From Lachnospiraceae bacterium (lineage in GTDB: Bacteria > Bacillota > Clostridia > Lachnospirales > Lachnospiraceae): a DNA stretch of 12,509 nt. This document shows, piece after piece, positions 1-8,158 of this stretch. The position numbers and the translations under genes are program-made. Each line of letters begins with the position of its first letter. Position 1 is the first letter of the stretch. The notes beneath the pieces were generated by a model. It was not told the DNA's origin and did not search any database. It saw only the letters and a list, made by a program, of their open reading frames with translations. The stretch covers positions 1 through 12,509 of the forward strand of contig JAAVAG010000209.1 of assembly GCA_014804185.1 (NCBI GenBank), given 5' to 3'.

Positions 1-1627
1 CGACTTTTATGCCGTTGTGCTCCATAATATATTTTGCCAGACGCACCTTGTTGCGGTATTTGATATTCATGAACTCCTGCTGCGCCTTCTCGTCATCCGC
101 ATAGACGGCCAGCTTGTGGATCTGCGGAAGATCCGTAATCCACTCATCCCCCACATGCTCCGTCACCCATTCCGCCAGCAGAGGATTGCCGTGAAGCAGG
201 AAACGTCTCTGGGTGATGCCGTTGGTCTTATTGTTAAATTTCTCCGGGAACATCTCGTAAAAATCTTTCAGTTCCTGTTTTTTCAGAATCTCCGTGTGCA
301 GCCTCGCCACACCGTTTACGGAATAGCCCGCCACGATGGCAAGATGCGCCATCTTCACCTGTCCGTCATAGATGACGGCCATCTTGCGGATCTTCTCCTG
401 CAGGTTCACACCGGGCACGTCCTTATATTTCTGCTCAATCTGTATCACAAAGCGGCGGTTAATCTCCTCCACGATCTGATAGATCCTGGGAAGAAGCCTC
501 GAAAACAGTTCGATAGGCCATTTTTCCAGTGCCTCCGCCATAATGGTATGATTGGTGTAAGCGCATGTCTTTGTGGTCACGCTCCACGCCTCGTCCCACG
601 TGAGTCCGTAGTCGTCCATCAGGATGCGCATCAGTTCCGCAATCGCTACGGTGGGATGGGTATCATTCAGCTGGAACGTCACTTTCTCATGGAATTTGCG
701 GATGTCGTCATGCTTGCGCATATATTTCGCCACAGCCTCCTGCACGGACGCCGAGATAAAGAAATACTGCTGTTTCAGACGCAGTTCCTTACCCGCATAG
801 TGATTGTCGTTGGGATAGAGTACCTCCACGATATTCCTTGCCAGGTTCTGCTGCTCCACCGCTTTCTGGTAATCGCCCTTGTCAAAAGAATCCAGCTGGA
901 AACATTCCACGGGCTCCGCATCCCAGATACGCAGCGTATTTACGATGCCGTTTCCGTATCCCACAATGGGCAGATCATAGGGAACCGCCCTTACGGACTG
1001 ATAATTTTTCTGTTCAAAGTGGCCGCGTCCGTTCTCATCCACGTGTACATCCACATATCCGCCAAACTTTACGGTCTTGGTATATTCCGGCCTGCGCAGT
1101 TCAAAGGGATTGCCGTTTTCCAGCCAGTTATCCGGCACTTCTATCTGATAACCGTCCCGAATCTCCTGTTTGAACATGCCGTAGTGATAGCGGATGCCGC
1201 ATCCGTATGCGGGATATCCCAGGGTTGCCAGAGAGTCCAGGAAACATGCCGCAAGTCTTCCCAGACCGCCGTTTCCCAGCGCGGGATCCGGCTCCTGATC
1301 TTCCACAATATTCAGGTCCACGCCCAGTTCATCCAGCGCTTCCTTTACAGCGTCGTATGCCTCCAGGTTGATCAGGTTGTTGCCAAGCGCACGCCCCATC
1401 AGAAATTCCATGGACAGATAGTAAACTGTCTTCGGATCTTCTTTCTCGTATGCTTTCTGGGATTCCATCCAGTTATCCACGATCACATCCTTGATAGCAT
1501 ATCCCACTGCCTGGAATATCTGCTGCTGGCTGGCCTCCTCCATCGTCTTGCGGTACAGCGTTTTCACATTGTACAGCACACTTCTTTTAAAAAGTTCCTT
1601 GTCAAAAGTCTGAAGCTTCTTTTTCAT
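1..1627 (-). CDS. glgP: Glycogen/alpha-glucan phosphorylase, N-terminal part (3' end cut by window edge)
   Basis: This gene encodes a cytoplasmic PLP-dependent phosphorylase that releases glucose-1-phosphate from glycogen or maltodextrin. About 542 residues are visible; the family is usually about 800-830 long, so the part with the PLP-binding lysine lies outside the window. Visible family signatures are YLSMEFLMGRAL near residues 70-81, EPDPALGNGGLGRLAACFLD near 112-131, a YGCGIRYHYGMF stretch near 141-152, QLNDTHPT near 325 and NNKTNGITQRRF near 478. The start MKKKLQTFDKELFKRSVLYN is supported by AGGAGG at 1634-1639, six bases upstream. The gene follows ileS on the same strand, separated by a terminator-like hairpin and its own extended -10 promoter, so it is probably a separate unit. 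Substrate preference (glycogen or maltodextrin) cannot be decided from the sequence. Confidence 0.97.
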   Translation of the reverse strand, partial: MKKKLQTFDKELFKRSVLYNVKTLYRKTMEEASQQQIFQAVGYAIKDVIVDNWMESQKAYEKEDPKTVYYLSMEFLMGRALGNNLINLEAYDAVKEALDELGVDLNIVEDQEPDPALGNGGLGRLAACFLDSLATLGYPAYGCGIRYHYGMFKQEIRDGYQIEVPDNWLENGNPFELRRPEYTKTVKFGGYVDVHVDENGRGHFEQKNYQSVRAVPYDLPIVGYGNGIVNTLRIWDAEPVECFQLDSFDKGDYQKAVEQQNLARNIVEVLYPNDNHYAGKELRLKQQYFFISASVQEAVAKYMRKHDDIRKFHEKVTFQLNDTHPTVAIAELMRILMDDYGLTWDEAWSVTTKTCAYTNHTIMAEALEKWPIELFSRLLPRIYQIVEEINRRFVIQIEQKYKDVPGVNLQEKIRKMAVIYDGQVKMAHLAIVAGYSVNGVARLHTEILKKQELKDFYEMFPEKFNNKTNGITQRRFLLHGNPLLAEWVTEHVGDEWITDLPQIHKLAVYADDEKAQQEFMNIKYRNKVRLAKYIMEHNGIKV

Positions 1628-1684
1628 CTGATTCCTCCTACATATCATCATTGCACACAGTACTTTTTATCATGCAATACGTTA

Positions 1685-1693
1685 AGTATACCA
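1685..1693 (-). promoter_or_regulatory. Extended -10 promoter for glgP
   Basis: On the minus strand TGG precedes TATACT (hexamer at 1685-1690), giving a TGn extended -10 element. No good -35 is present at 17 bases (TTTTCT). Transcription would start near 1678, leaving a leader of about 50 bases with AGGAGG. A short ATTGCA/TGCAAT inverted repeat lies in that leader. Confidence 0.5.
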
Positions 1694-1702
1694 CAATCTG
1701 GG

Positions 1703-1732
1703 AAAATAGAAAAGCCAGTTATAACTTTTCTA
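1703..1732 (-). terminator. Terminator-like hairpin at the end of ileS
   Basis: On the minus strand TAGAAAAG (1732-1725) pairs with CTTTTCTA (1714-1707) around a 10-base loop, followed by TTTT (1706-1703). The ileS stop codon TAA lies in the loop, so the hairpin overlaps the coding end. The stem is AT-rich, so termination may be only partial. Confidence 0.55.
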
Positions 1733-4700
1733 CGCCGATTATCACACTTTCTCCGTTGATATTCCACTCTTTCAGGTTCGCCAGCCCCGACTTGCCCGCC
1801 TCTTCCATGTCCTTTACCTGCAGAAGACTCTCCGCCAGAACCTTGGAGGCGATAGCCTGCCAGTTTTTCTCTGTCACTTTGGTGATCTTTTCATTGCCGC
1901 CCACCAGTACTCTGATATGGTCGGTCACCTCAAAGCCGCTGTCCTTGCGCATGGTCTGGATCTTGCTGATCACTTCCAGCACATATCCCTCCTCGATCAG
2001 TTCCTCTGTCAGATTTGTGTCCAGCACCACCGTCATCCGGTTGTTCTCCTCGGACACATATCCCTCTTTCTGCGCCATCTCGATCAGCAGGTCATCCCGG
2101 GAAAGTTCCACTAAAATACCGTTTATCTCAAATTTCAGCGCCCCCTCTTCCTGCAGCCGGTCCATGGCCGCGTTGCCGTCCACAGCCGCCAGGGCTTTCT
2201 GTATACCGCCCAGCTGCTTTCCGTACTTAGGTCCCACCGTGCGCAGCTGCGGCTTGAAATGATAGGTGGTGAAATCTCTCACATCATCGGTAAAGAGCAC
2301 CTTTTTCACATTCAGTTCATCCGCGATGATCTCCACGTAAAAGTCGTCCGGAACATGACCGGTCTTGACATACATCGTTGCGATGGGCTGGCGGTTCTTG
2401 ATATTGGCATTGTTCCTGCACGCACGTCCCATGACCACGGCGTCCAGCACTTCCTCCATGTTTTCCTCCAACGCGCTGTCGATCATCGCCGGATCCGCCA
2501 CCGGGAAATCGCACAGGTGGATGCTCTCAGGAGCGTCCGCGTTCAGCCGTCTCACCAGATTCTGGTAGATGTCCTCCGTCATAAAAGGGATCATGGGAGC
2601 CGCCAGCTTGCTCACGGTCACAAGCGCGGTATACAGCGTCATGTAGGCGTTTATTTTATCCTGCTCCATCCCCTTTGCCCAGAAGCGCTCGCGGCTGCGC
2701 CTCACATACCAGTTGCTCATCTCGTCCACATAATCCTGCAGTGCCCTGGCGGCCTCCGGAATGCGGTAACCTGCCATATCGTCATCCACCTCTTTGATCA
2801 GCGTATTCAGCTTGGACAGAAGCCATTTGTCCATGACGGACAGTTTCTCATATTCCAGCGCATGCTGCGACGCGTCAAAGCCGTCGATATTGGCATACAG
2901 CACAAAGAACGCGTAGGTGTTCCAAAGGGTTCCCATAAATTTGCGCTGTCCCTCCTGCACCGCCCTGCCATGGAAACGGTTCGGAAGCCAGGGAGCGGAA
3001 TTGATATAAAAATACCAGCGGATAGCGTCCGCGCCGTAAGTTTCCAGCGCCTCAAAGGGATCCACAGCATTGCCCTTGGACTTGGACATCTTCTGTCCGT
3101 TCTCATCCTGCACATGTCCCAGCACAATGACGTTCTCATAGGGCGCTCTGTCAAACAGGAGCGTGGACTCCGCCATCAGGGAGTGGAACCACCCTCTGGT
3201 CTGATCCACTGCCTCAGAGATAAACTGGGCCGGGAACTGGCTCTCAAACAGTTCTTTATTCTCAAACGGATAATGGTGCTGCGCAAAGGGCATGGCGCCG
3301 GAATCAAACCAGCAGTCCACCACCTCCGGCACACGGTGCATGGTTTTTCCGCACTTGGGACAGGCAAACGTCACCTCGTCGATATACGGCCTGTGCAGTT
3401 CCACTTTGGCATTTTCCGGATTGCCGCTCATCTGCGCCAGTTCCTGCCTGCTGCCTATGCAGTGCTGATAGCCGCATCCGCACTCCCAGATATTCAGCGG
3501 CGTACCCCAGTAGCGGTTCCGGGAGATCGCCCAGTCCTGGATATTCTCCAGCCAGTTTCCGAAACGCCCTTTTCCGATGGATTCCGGGATCCAGTTCACA
3601 GTATTGTTGTTTCGGATCAGCTGTTCCTTTACCGCCGTCTCCTTGATATACCAGGACTCTCTCGCGTAATAGATCAGCGGCGTGTCACATCTCCAGCAGT
3701 GGGGATAGCTGTGTTCAAATTTCGGTGCGTCAAATAAAAGCCCCTTCTCCTCCAGGTCTTTCAGGATCATGGGATCCGCTTTTTTGCAGAAGATGCCCTC
3801 ATAGGGAGTCTCGGCGGTCATCTCGCCTTTTCCGTCCACCAGCTGTACAAACGGCAGGTCATAATTTCGTCCCACCTTTGCGTCGTCCTCACCGAAAGCG
3901 GGAGCAATGTGCACCACGCCCGTGCCGTCCGTCAAGGTGACATAGGTGTCGCATGTGACATAGTATGCTTTCTTTCCCTGCTGCCTGCAGATCTCTTCGG
4001 CACAGTCAAACAGCGGTTCATACTCTTTATATTCCAGATCCTTTCCGGTATAAGTCTCCAGTACCTCGTAAGCGGCCTTTCCCTCTTTTGCATCTCCCAG
4101 TCTGCCCAGAACGGTATCCAGAAGCGCCTCCGCCATGTAATAAATGCAGCCGTCCGCCGCTTTCACTCTGGCATATCTCTCGTCTGGATTCACGCACAGC
4201 GCCACGTTGGAGGGCAGTGTCCAGGGGGTTGTGGTCCAGGCCAGGATATACGCATCCTCTCCTTTTACCTTAAACCGAGCCACGGCGGAGCGCTCCTTGA
4301 TATCCTTATATCCCTGCGCCACCTCCGCGCTGGAAAGCGGCGTTCCGCAGCGGGGACAGTAAGGCACAATCTTAAAGCCCTTATACAGCAATCCTTTCTT
4401 CCAGATCTCCTGAATCGCCCACCACTCGGACTCGATATAATCGTCATGATAAGTGACATAGGGATCGTCCATATCCGCCCAGAAACCAACCGTGCCGGAG
4501 AAATCCTCCCACATTCCCTTGTATTTCCAGACACTCTCCTTACACTTGTTGATAAAAGGCTCCAGACCGTACTCCTCGATCTGATCTTTCCCGTCCAGAT
4601 GCAGAAGCTTTTCCACTTCGATCTCCACCGGCAGACCGTGGGTATCCCATCCCGCTTTTCTGGGCACCATGTATCCTTTCATGGTGCGGTATCTGGGGAT

Positions 4701-4901
4701 CATATCCTTGATCACGCGGGTGAGCACATGACCGATATGAGGTTTGCCGTTGGCCGTGGGCGGTCCGTCATAAAATGTATATGTGGGGCCGTCCTTGCGC
4801 ATCTCCATGCTCTTTTTGAAAATATCATTGTCTTTCCAGAACTGTTCTACCTTTTTTTCACGTTCCACAAAATTCAGATCCGTTGAAACTTTTTCGTACA
4901 T
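1719..4901 (-). CDS. ileS: Isoleucine--tRNA ligase, long clostridial (IleS2-type) form
   Basis: This is a class I aminoacyl-tRNA synthetase of 1060 residues that charges tRNA-Ile and hydrolyses mischarged Val. The HIGH signature is at residues 55-58 within GPPTANGKPHIGHVL. The KMSKS loop (KMSKSKGN) starts at 604. The CP1 editing domain includes WTTTPWTLPSN (222-232) and GTGVVHIAPAFGEDD (327-340). Cysteine pairs at YCPRCG (181), CWRCD (402) and CPKCGK (514) are typical metal-site or knuckle elements. The length and the region after KMSKS (PWLPNRF) resemble the eukaryote-like IleS2 group rather than the roughly 930-residue IleS1 with a C-terminal zinc finger; that assignment is by recall, not alignment. 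The start MYEKVSTDLN follows a GAAAGGAAG ribosome site. A frame extending 30 codons upstream to 4991 is rejected because it runs into the T-box terminator. Expression is expected to respond to uncharged tRNA-Ile through the upstream T-box. Confidence 0.97.
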   Translation of the reverse strand: MYEKVSTDLNFVEREKKVEQFWKDNDIFKKSMEMRKDGPTYTFYDGPPTANGKPHIGHVLTRVIKDMIPRYRTMKGYMVPRKAGWDTHGLPVEIEVEKLLHLDGKDQIEEYGLEPFINKCKESVWKYKGMWEDFSGTVGFWADMDDPYVTYHDDYIESEWWAIQEIWKKGLLYKGFKIVPYCPRCGTPLSSAEVAQGYKDIKERSAVARFKVKGEDAYILAWTTTPWTLPSNVALCVNPDERYARVKAADGCIYYMAEALLDTVLGRLGDAKEGKAAYEVLETYTGKDLEYKEYEPLFDCAEEICRQQGKKAYYVTCDTYVTLTDGTGVVHIAPAFGEDDAKVGRNYDLPFVQLVDGKGEMTAETPYEGIFCKKADPMILKDLEEKGLLFDAPKFEHSYPHCWRCDTPLIYYARESWYIKETAVKEQLIRNNNTVNWIPESIGKGRFGNWLENIQDWAISRNRYWGTPLNIWECGCGYQHCIGSRQELAQMSGNPENAKVELHRPYIDEVTFACPKCGKTMHRVPEVVDCWFDSGAMPFAQHHYPFENKELFESQFPAQFISEAVDQTRGWFHSLMAESTLLFDRAPYENVIVLGHVQDENGQKMSKSKGNAVDPFEALETYGADAIRWYFYINSAPWLPNRFHGRAVQEGQRKFMGTLWNTYAFFVLYANIDGFDASQHALEYEKLSVMDKWLLSKLNTLIKEVDDDMAGYRIPEAARALQDYVDEMSNWYVRRSRERFWAKGMEQDKINAYMTLYTALVTVSKLAAPMIPFMTEDIYQNLVRRLNADAPESIHLCDFPVADPAMIDSALEENMEEVLDAVVMGRACRNNANIKNRQPIATMYVKTGHVPDDFYVEIIADELNVKKVLFTDDVRDFTTYHFKPQLRTVGPKYGKQLGGIQKALAAVDGNAAMDRLQEEGALKFEINGILVELSRDDLLIEMAQKEGYVSEENNRMTVVLDTNLTEELIEEGYVLEVISKIQTMRKDSGFEVTDHIRVLVGGNEKITKVTEKNWQAIASKVLAESLLQVKDMEEAGKSGLANLKEWNINGESVIIGVEKL

Positions 4902-4989
4902 GGCTTTCTTCCTTTCTTCTTTTATAACTTCCCTTTGTCTCCGACATTTTCGCAGCCTGCCTCGCTGCACTTCCAACCGTTTTTGTTTC

Positions 4990-5025
4990 AAAACGCAAAA
5001 ATCCCCGCCCTGTAAAAGGACGGGG
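4990..5025 (-). terminator. T-box intrinsic terminator before ileS
   Basis: On the minus strand CCCCGTCC (5025-5018) pairs with GGGCGGGG (5010-5003) around a TTTTACA loop, followed by ATTTTTGCGTTTT. Base 5025 is shared with the 3' arm of the antiterminator helix, so the two structures compete. This is the expected off-state of the T-box. Confidence 0.88.
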
Positions 5026-5295
5026 TAACATCTCCCGCAATACCACCTGTTACATCATACGCCTCCGCGCCCGCCGCATCCTGCAGATCGCCCCTGCAAA
5101 ACTGCGCGCCGCACAGGTTATATGGTATCCGGTAACGGCGGATGACCGGCACAGACTACTTGGCTCTCCCGGCCTTTCGCCCCTGCGACTCGAAAGCGAT
5201 TTTCCGCAGACACTTACTCATACCGGCCTTCCACCGCCGCCGGCTCGCTGTGATTTTCCGAAACTGCGTACTCTCTTTGTCAGCGTCTTTACATT
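4990..5295 (-). ncRNA. T-box leader of ileS (tRNA-Ile sensing)
   Basis: The leader between the promoter and ileS shows T-box landmarks in order on the minus strand. There is an AGAGAGTA stem I element, a distal AGCGAGCCGG element with partner GGCCGG, and a stem I return strand where CTGCG pairs with CGCAG. Then follow GAGCCAAGTAG and CTGTGCCGG...CCGCCGTTACCGG blocks, and the T-box bulge region AGGTGGTATTGCGGG (5048-5034). An ATC triplet at 5200-5198, just 3' of the returning stem, fits an isoleucine specifier. TGGT in the T-box can pair with the ACCA end of tRNA. Six bases GTAACA (5053-5048) pair perfectly with TGTTAC (5030-5025) to form an antiterminator helix. Family knowledge: uncharged tRNA favours the antiterminator and turns on the synthetase gene. 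The core ATTGCG differs from the usual ACCGCG. Confidence 0.9.
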
Positions 5296-5301
5296 TTTCT
5301 C

Positions 5302-5331
5302 ATTATATAGTTCCCTTTCACAGGTTGTCAA
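5302..5331 (-). promoter_or_regulatory. Consensus sigma-A promoter of the ileS T-box transcript
   Basis: The minus strand carries TTGACA (5331-5326), an 18-base spacer and TATAAT (5307-5302), a perfect match to both consensus hexamers. The start point should fall near 5295, just ahead of stem I. A strong constitutive promoter with control left to the RNA is usual for T-box genes. Confidence 0.88.
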
Positions 5332-5364
5332 GAAAAACTTGTGCCCCGACAGAAAAGCGGTACG

Positions 5365-5475
5365 CTACTGCTGCTCCGGCATGGGGAAATATGCCTCCTC
5401 GGGATTATAGGCAGCCATCACCCGGTAAATTCGCCCGGCTCCGTTGCTCGCCGCCTGAATCCGGAAGATGCCCCC
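5365..5475 (-). other. Out-of-frame continuation of the TPR protein
   Basis: If one G is added to the run of five G (5475-5471 on the minus strand), the reading frame continues as GGIFRIQAASNGAGRIYRVM and on to a stop TAG at 5367-5365, ending in YFPMPEQQ. The restored protein would be 374 residues. This tail has ordinary composition, unlike the FRRRATEPGEF ending of the frame as given, so the lost base is either a real mutation or a homopolymer sequencing error. Confidence 0.7.
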
Positions 5476-6488
5476 TCCTCCAGATAAAATGCCAGATGAT
5501 AATAAATTTCGCCATCGGAAGAGGAAGTCTCCTGATAGATCCCCTTGCCCAGGCTGGAATCCAGAAACGTATATTCTTTCCAGTCTTCGCCATCCTCCGT
5601 AAGAACCGCCGTCTCCCGGATTTCGTTAATCTGCATGATTTCCATGAATTCTTCCTCTGATATGCCCGGCAAAAACGGGAAATCCACCAGGCCCTCCTTG
5701 GCCAGTTTAAAATTTTCCGGGTCATCAGTGCTGGCATACATTTCGATTCCAATGCCATTTGTTCCCCCCAGGTTTTCGTCATACCACAGGGAACCATGCC
5801 AATTAGAATTTGACGTTATTCTTGTAAAATATTCCAGATAACGTCCATCGTGAAAGATAACTTCATCGTCATAATTCTCCGTCCTCTGGTGATATCTTTG
5901 CCAGGTGCCTCCGTCCGTATGCCAGACGGCATTTGGGTCTTCCTGATTGGGGGGAATAACCTTAGACGGAAAAGCAGCCCGAACTGCTGCGGCAACTTCG
6001 TCATAATAAAATCCAAACAGATCGTATCCCACAATCCGGATATCCGTGAGGGCAAAGGGAAATTGGATGGCTGCAGTCCCGTTCTGCTCCTCCGGGGCAT
6101 CGTCTCCCGTCTGCTTTCCCGCCTCGCTGCCGCTTCCGCCGGACCCACTCTCCGTCAGTTCCTCCAGACGCTCCCTGAGCCGTTCATCGCCTGTGGCCGT
6201 ATAGCCCTCCTCCAAAGCTTTCCGGGCCGCCTCCACATCTCCCAAACCGATATAGGCTTCCGCCAGACCCATATAAGCGTCCGTGCTTTTGGGATCAATG
6301 GCGATAGCCTCTGTAAAAACCGCCACGGCCTGATCATATTCCAGTTCAGACAGGTATTTCTGTCCCAGATCCAACCGCTCTCTCAGCTTTTTGGCATCCC
6401 CGTTCCCGCTCACAAAAACAACCGCTAAAATAATGATAAGCATTGCCAGAATGGCAATTCCTGCAAACATCAGTTTTTTCCGTTTCAT
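5418..6488 (-). CDS. Membrane-anchored TPR protein, C-terminus frameshifted
   Basis: The frame as given encodes 356 residues. A short basic start (MKRKK) precedes one hydrophobic segment at about residues 8-27 with no lipobox cysteine, so it is probably an uncleaved N-terminal anchor with the rest outside the cell. Two TPR-like helical repeats follow: about 34-67 (LGQKYLSELEYDQAVAVFTE, then AIAIDPKS) and 68-101 (AYMGLAEAYIGLGDVEAARK). A Ser/Gly/Glu-rich linker (about 112-137) leads to a C-terminal domain rich in aromatic and acidic residues that I do not recognise. The last 14-16 residues are Arg-rich and unlike the rest, whereas a shifted frame reads on as plausible protein to 5365. The ribosome site AGAGG is about 12 bases upstream. 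It has its own promoter and ends just before the ileS promoter. TPRs suggest protein contacts; the function is unknown. Confidence 0.8.
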   Translation of the reverse strand: MKRKKLMFAGIAILAMLIIILAVVFVSGNGDAKKLRERLDLGQKYLSELEYDQAVAVFTEAIAIDPKSTDAYMGLAEAYIGLGDVEAARKALEEGYTATGDERLRERLEELTESGSGGSGSEAGKQTGDDAPEEQNGTAAIQFPFALTDIRIVGYDLFGFYYDEVAAAVRAAFPSKVIPPNQEDPNAVWHTDGGTWQRYHQRTENYDDEVIFHDGRYLEYFTRITSNSNWHGSLWYDENLGGTNGIGIEMYASTDDPENFKLAKEGLVDFPFLPGISEEEFMEIMQINEIRETAVLTEDGEDWKEYTFLDSSLGKGIYQETSSSDGEIYYHLAFYLEEGASSGFRRRATEPGEFTG

Positions 6489-6531
6489 AACATCCGTTTC
6501 CTCTCTTTTGTACTAGCCTTTTGCCTGAACT

Positions 6532-6560
6532 ATAATAACACTGATTTCCGGGGAATACAA
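6532..6560 (-). promoter_or_regulatory. Likely promoter of the TPR gene
   Basis: On the minus strand TTGTAT (6560-6555), a 17-base spacer and TATTAT (6537-6532) lie about 45 bases ahead of the start codon. Match to consensus is good but not perfect. It diverges from the pncB promoter, whose -35 begins 56 bases away. Confidence 0.5.
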
Positions 6561-6615
6561 CTGATATATCTTCCATGATCCGGATCTGCGGTCCCCGGCA
6601 TCTGACCCGAAGTAA

Positions 6616-6644
6616 TTGACATAGCATATATACGCATATATAAT
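6616..6644 (+). promoter_or_regulatory. Consensus sigma-A promoter of pncB
   Basis: TTGACA (6616-6621), a 17-base spacer and TATAAT (6639-6644) match both consensus hexamers exactly. The start would be near 6651, giving a leader of about 53 bases with AGGAGG at 6693-6698. Two copies of GCATATATA, ten bases apart (6624-6632 and 6634-6642), fill the spacer and overlap the -10. Confidence 0.87.
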
Positions 6645-6703
6645 TCCATAATATGATGATTACTTATATATCTGTCTTGAGCAACAGGATACAGGAGGGC
6701 AAA

Positions 6704-8158
6704 ATGAAAAGACAAAATCTCACACTGCTGACGGATCTCTATGAACTGACCATGATGCAGGGCTATTTTCAAAATAAGGATCAGAACGAAACGGTCATCT
6801 TTGACGCGTTTTACCGCAACAATCCCTGCGGAGGCGGCTATGCCATATCCGCAGGGCTGGAGCAGGTGATCGACTATATCAAAAATCTACATTTTAACGG
6901 CGAAGATATCGCTTATCTGCGCAGCCTTGGAATCTTTCAGGAGGATTTTCTGGAATATCTGCGGGATTTTCATTTCTCGGGAGATATCTACGCTATCCCC
7001 GAGGGCAGCGTCATGTTTCCCCGTGAACCCATGATTAAGGTCATCGCTCCCATTATGCAGGCACAACTTGTGGAGACTGCCATTTTAAATATCCTCAATC
7101 ACCAGAGTCTGATCGCCACCAAAGCCTCCCGCGTCTGCTTTGCCGCGCAGGGAGACGGCATTATGGAGTTCGGACTCCGGCGGGCCCAGGGCCCGGACGC
7201 GGGAACCTACGGCGCACGGGCCGCCATGATCGGCGGATGCATCGGCACCAGCAACGTACTGGCCGGGCAGCTGTTTGACGTCCCTGTCAGCGGCACCCAC
7301 GCACACAGCTGGATCATGAGTTTTCCGGACGAATACACCGCGTTCAAAGCCTACGCCGACATCTACCCTTCCGCCTGTATTCTGCTGGTTGACACCTATG
7401 ACACCCTGAAGTCCGGTGTGCCGAACGCCATCCGCGTCTTCCGCGAGATGAGAGAGGCTGGAATCCCGCTGACCCGGTACGGTATCCGTCTGGACAGCGG
7501 CGACCTGGCTTACCTCTCCAAGAAAGCCCGCAAAATGCTGGACGAGGCCGGGTTCCCGGACGCAATCATCTCCGCCTCCAATGACCTGGATGAGTTTCTC
7601 ATCGACAGCCTGAAAGTGCAGGGCGCCAAAATCACTTCCTGGGGCGTGGGCACCAACCTGATCACCTCCAAGGACTGCCCCTCTTTCGGCGGCGTCTATA
7701 AACTGGCGGCCATTCAGGATGCGGACGGGCATTTCATACCCAAAATCAAGCTGTCCGAAAACAGCGAAAAAGTCACCAACCCCGGCAACAAAACCATCTA
7801 CCGCATCTACGACAGGGAGACCGGCAAGATCCGGGCCGATCTGATCTGTCTGGCGGACGAACAGTTTGATGAACAGGAACCCCTGCTTTTGTTCGATCCC
7901 CAGGAGCCGTGGAAAAAGACACATCTGTCAGGTGGAAGTTATACCCTGCGCGAACTGATGGTTCCCGTATTCCGAAACGGGGAGTGCTGCTATACCTCTC
8001 CCAAGGTGATGGAAATCCGCGCTATCTGTCAGAGAGAACTGGACACGCTCTGGCCGGAGACAAGGCGTCTCATCAATCCCCACAGAGTCTATGTGGACCT
8101 CTCCCAGAAGCTGTACGACACCAAGATCCGGCTGCTGAATCAAATGGGGGACAGATAA
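6704..8158 (+). CDS. pncB: Nicotinate phosphoribosyltransferase
   Basis: This cytoplasmic enzyme joins nicotinate and PRPP (with ATP) to make nicotinate mononucleotide, the first step of the Preiss-Handler NAD salvage route. The protein has 484 residues, the usual length of the Firmicute type. Family features are the N-terminal LLTDLYELTMMQGYF (8-22), GTHAHSW (197-203, the region of the catalytic histidine), RLDSGDLAYLSKKAR (262-276) and GVGTNLITSKDCPSFGGVYKL (about 314-334). The start MKRQNLTLLTD is chosen over a frame extending 17 codons upstream because AGGAGG sits five to six bases ahead and the upstream ATG lies almost on the predicted transcription start. It is the only plus-strand gene, transcribed alone, divergent from the TPR gene and convergent with spoVT. 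No pncA or nadE is nearby. Confidence 0.96.
   Translation: MKRQNLTLLTDLYELTMMQGYFQNKDQNETVIFDAFYRNNPCGGGYAISAGLEQVIDYIKNLHFNGEDIAYLRSLGIFQEDFLEYLRDFHFSGDIYAIPEGSVMFPREPMIKVIAPIMQAQLVETAILNILNHQSLIATKASRVCFAAQGDGIMEFGLRRAQGPDAGTYGARAAMIGGCIGTSNVLAGQLFDVPVSGTHAHSWIMSFPDEYTAFKAYADIYPSACILLVDTYDTLKSGVPNAIRVFREMREAGIPLTRYGIRLDSGDLAYLSKKARKMLDEAGFPDAIISASNDLDEFLIDSLKVQGAKITSWGVGTNLITSKDCPSFGGVYKLAAIQDADGHFIPKIKLSENSEKVTNPGNKTIYRIYDRETGKIRADLICLADEQFDEQEPLLLFDPQEPWKKTHLSGGSYTLRELMVPVFRNGECCYTSPKVMEIRAICQRELDTLWPETRRLINPHRVYVDLSQKLYDTKIRLLNQMGDR

Noticed and set aside
17..1759. Plus-strand open frame of 580 codons opposite glgP and the ileS end
   Set aside because: It is antisense to a clear glycogen phosphorylase. 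The product is His/Leu/Arg-rich without recognisable domains, and it arises from the codon usage of the real gene.
2259..4886. Long plus-strand frames (492 and 325 codons) opposite ileS
   Set aside because: Both lie wholly inside ileS on the other strand, have no ribosome site or promoter and show shadow-type composition.
4902..4991. 30-residue N-terminal extension of IleS
   Set aside because: It would begin in the tail of the T-box terminator and is Arg/Lys-rich, unlike the family; the ATG at 4901 has a ribosome site and matches the usual N-terminus.
6651..6703. Possible riboswitch ahead of pncB
   Set aside because: The leader is only about 53 bases and shows no stable fold beyond a short CTGT/ACAG pairing.
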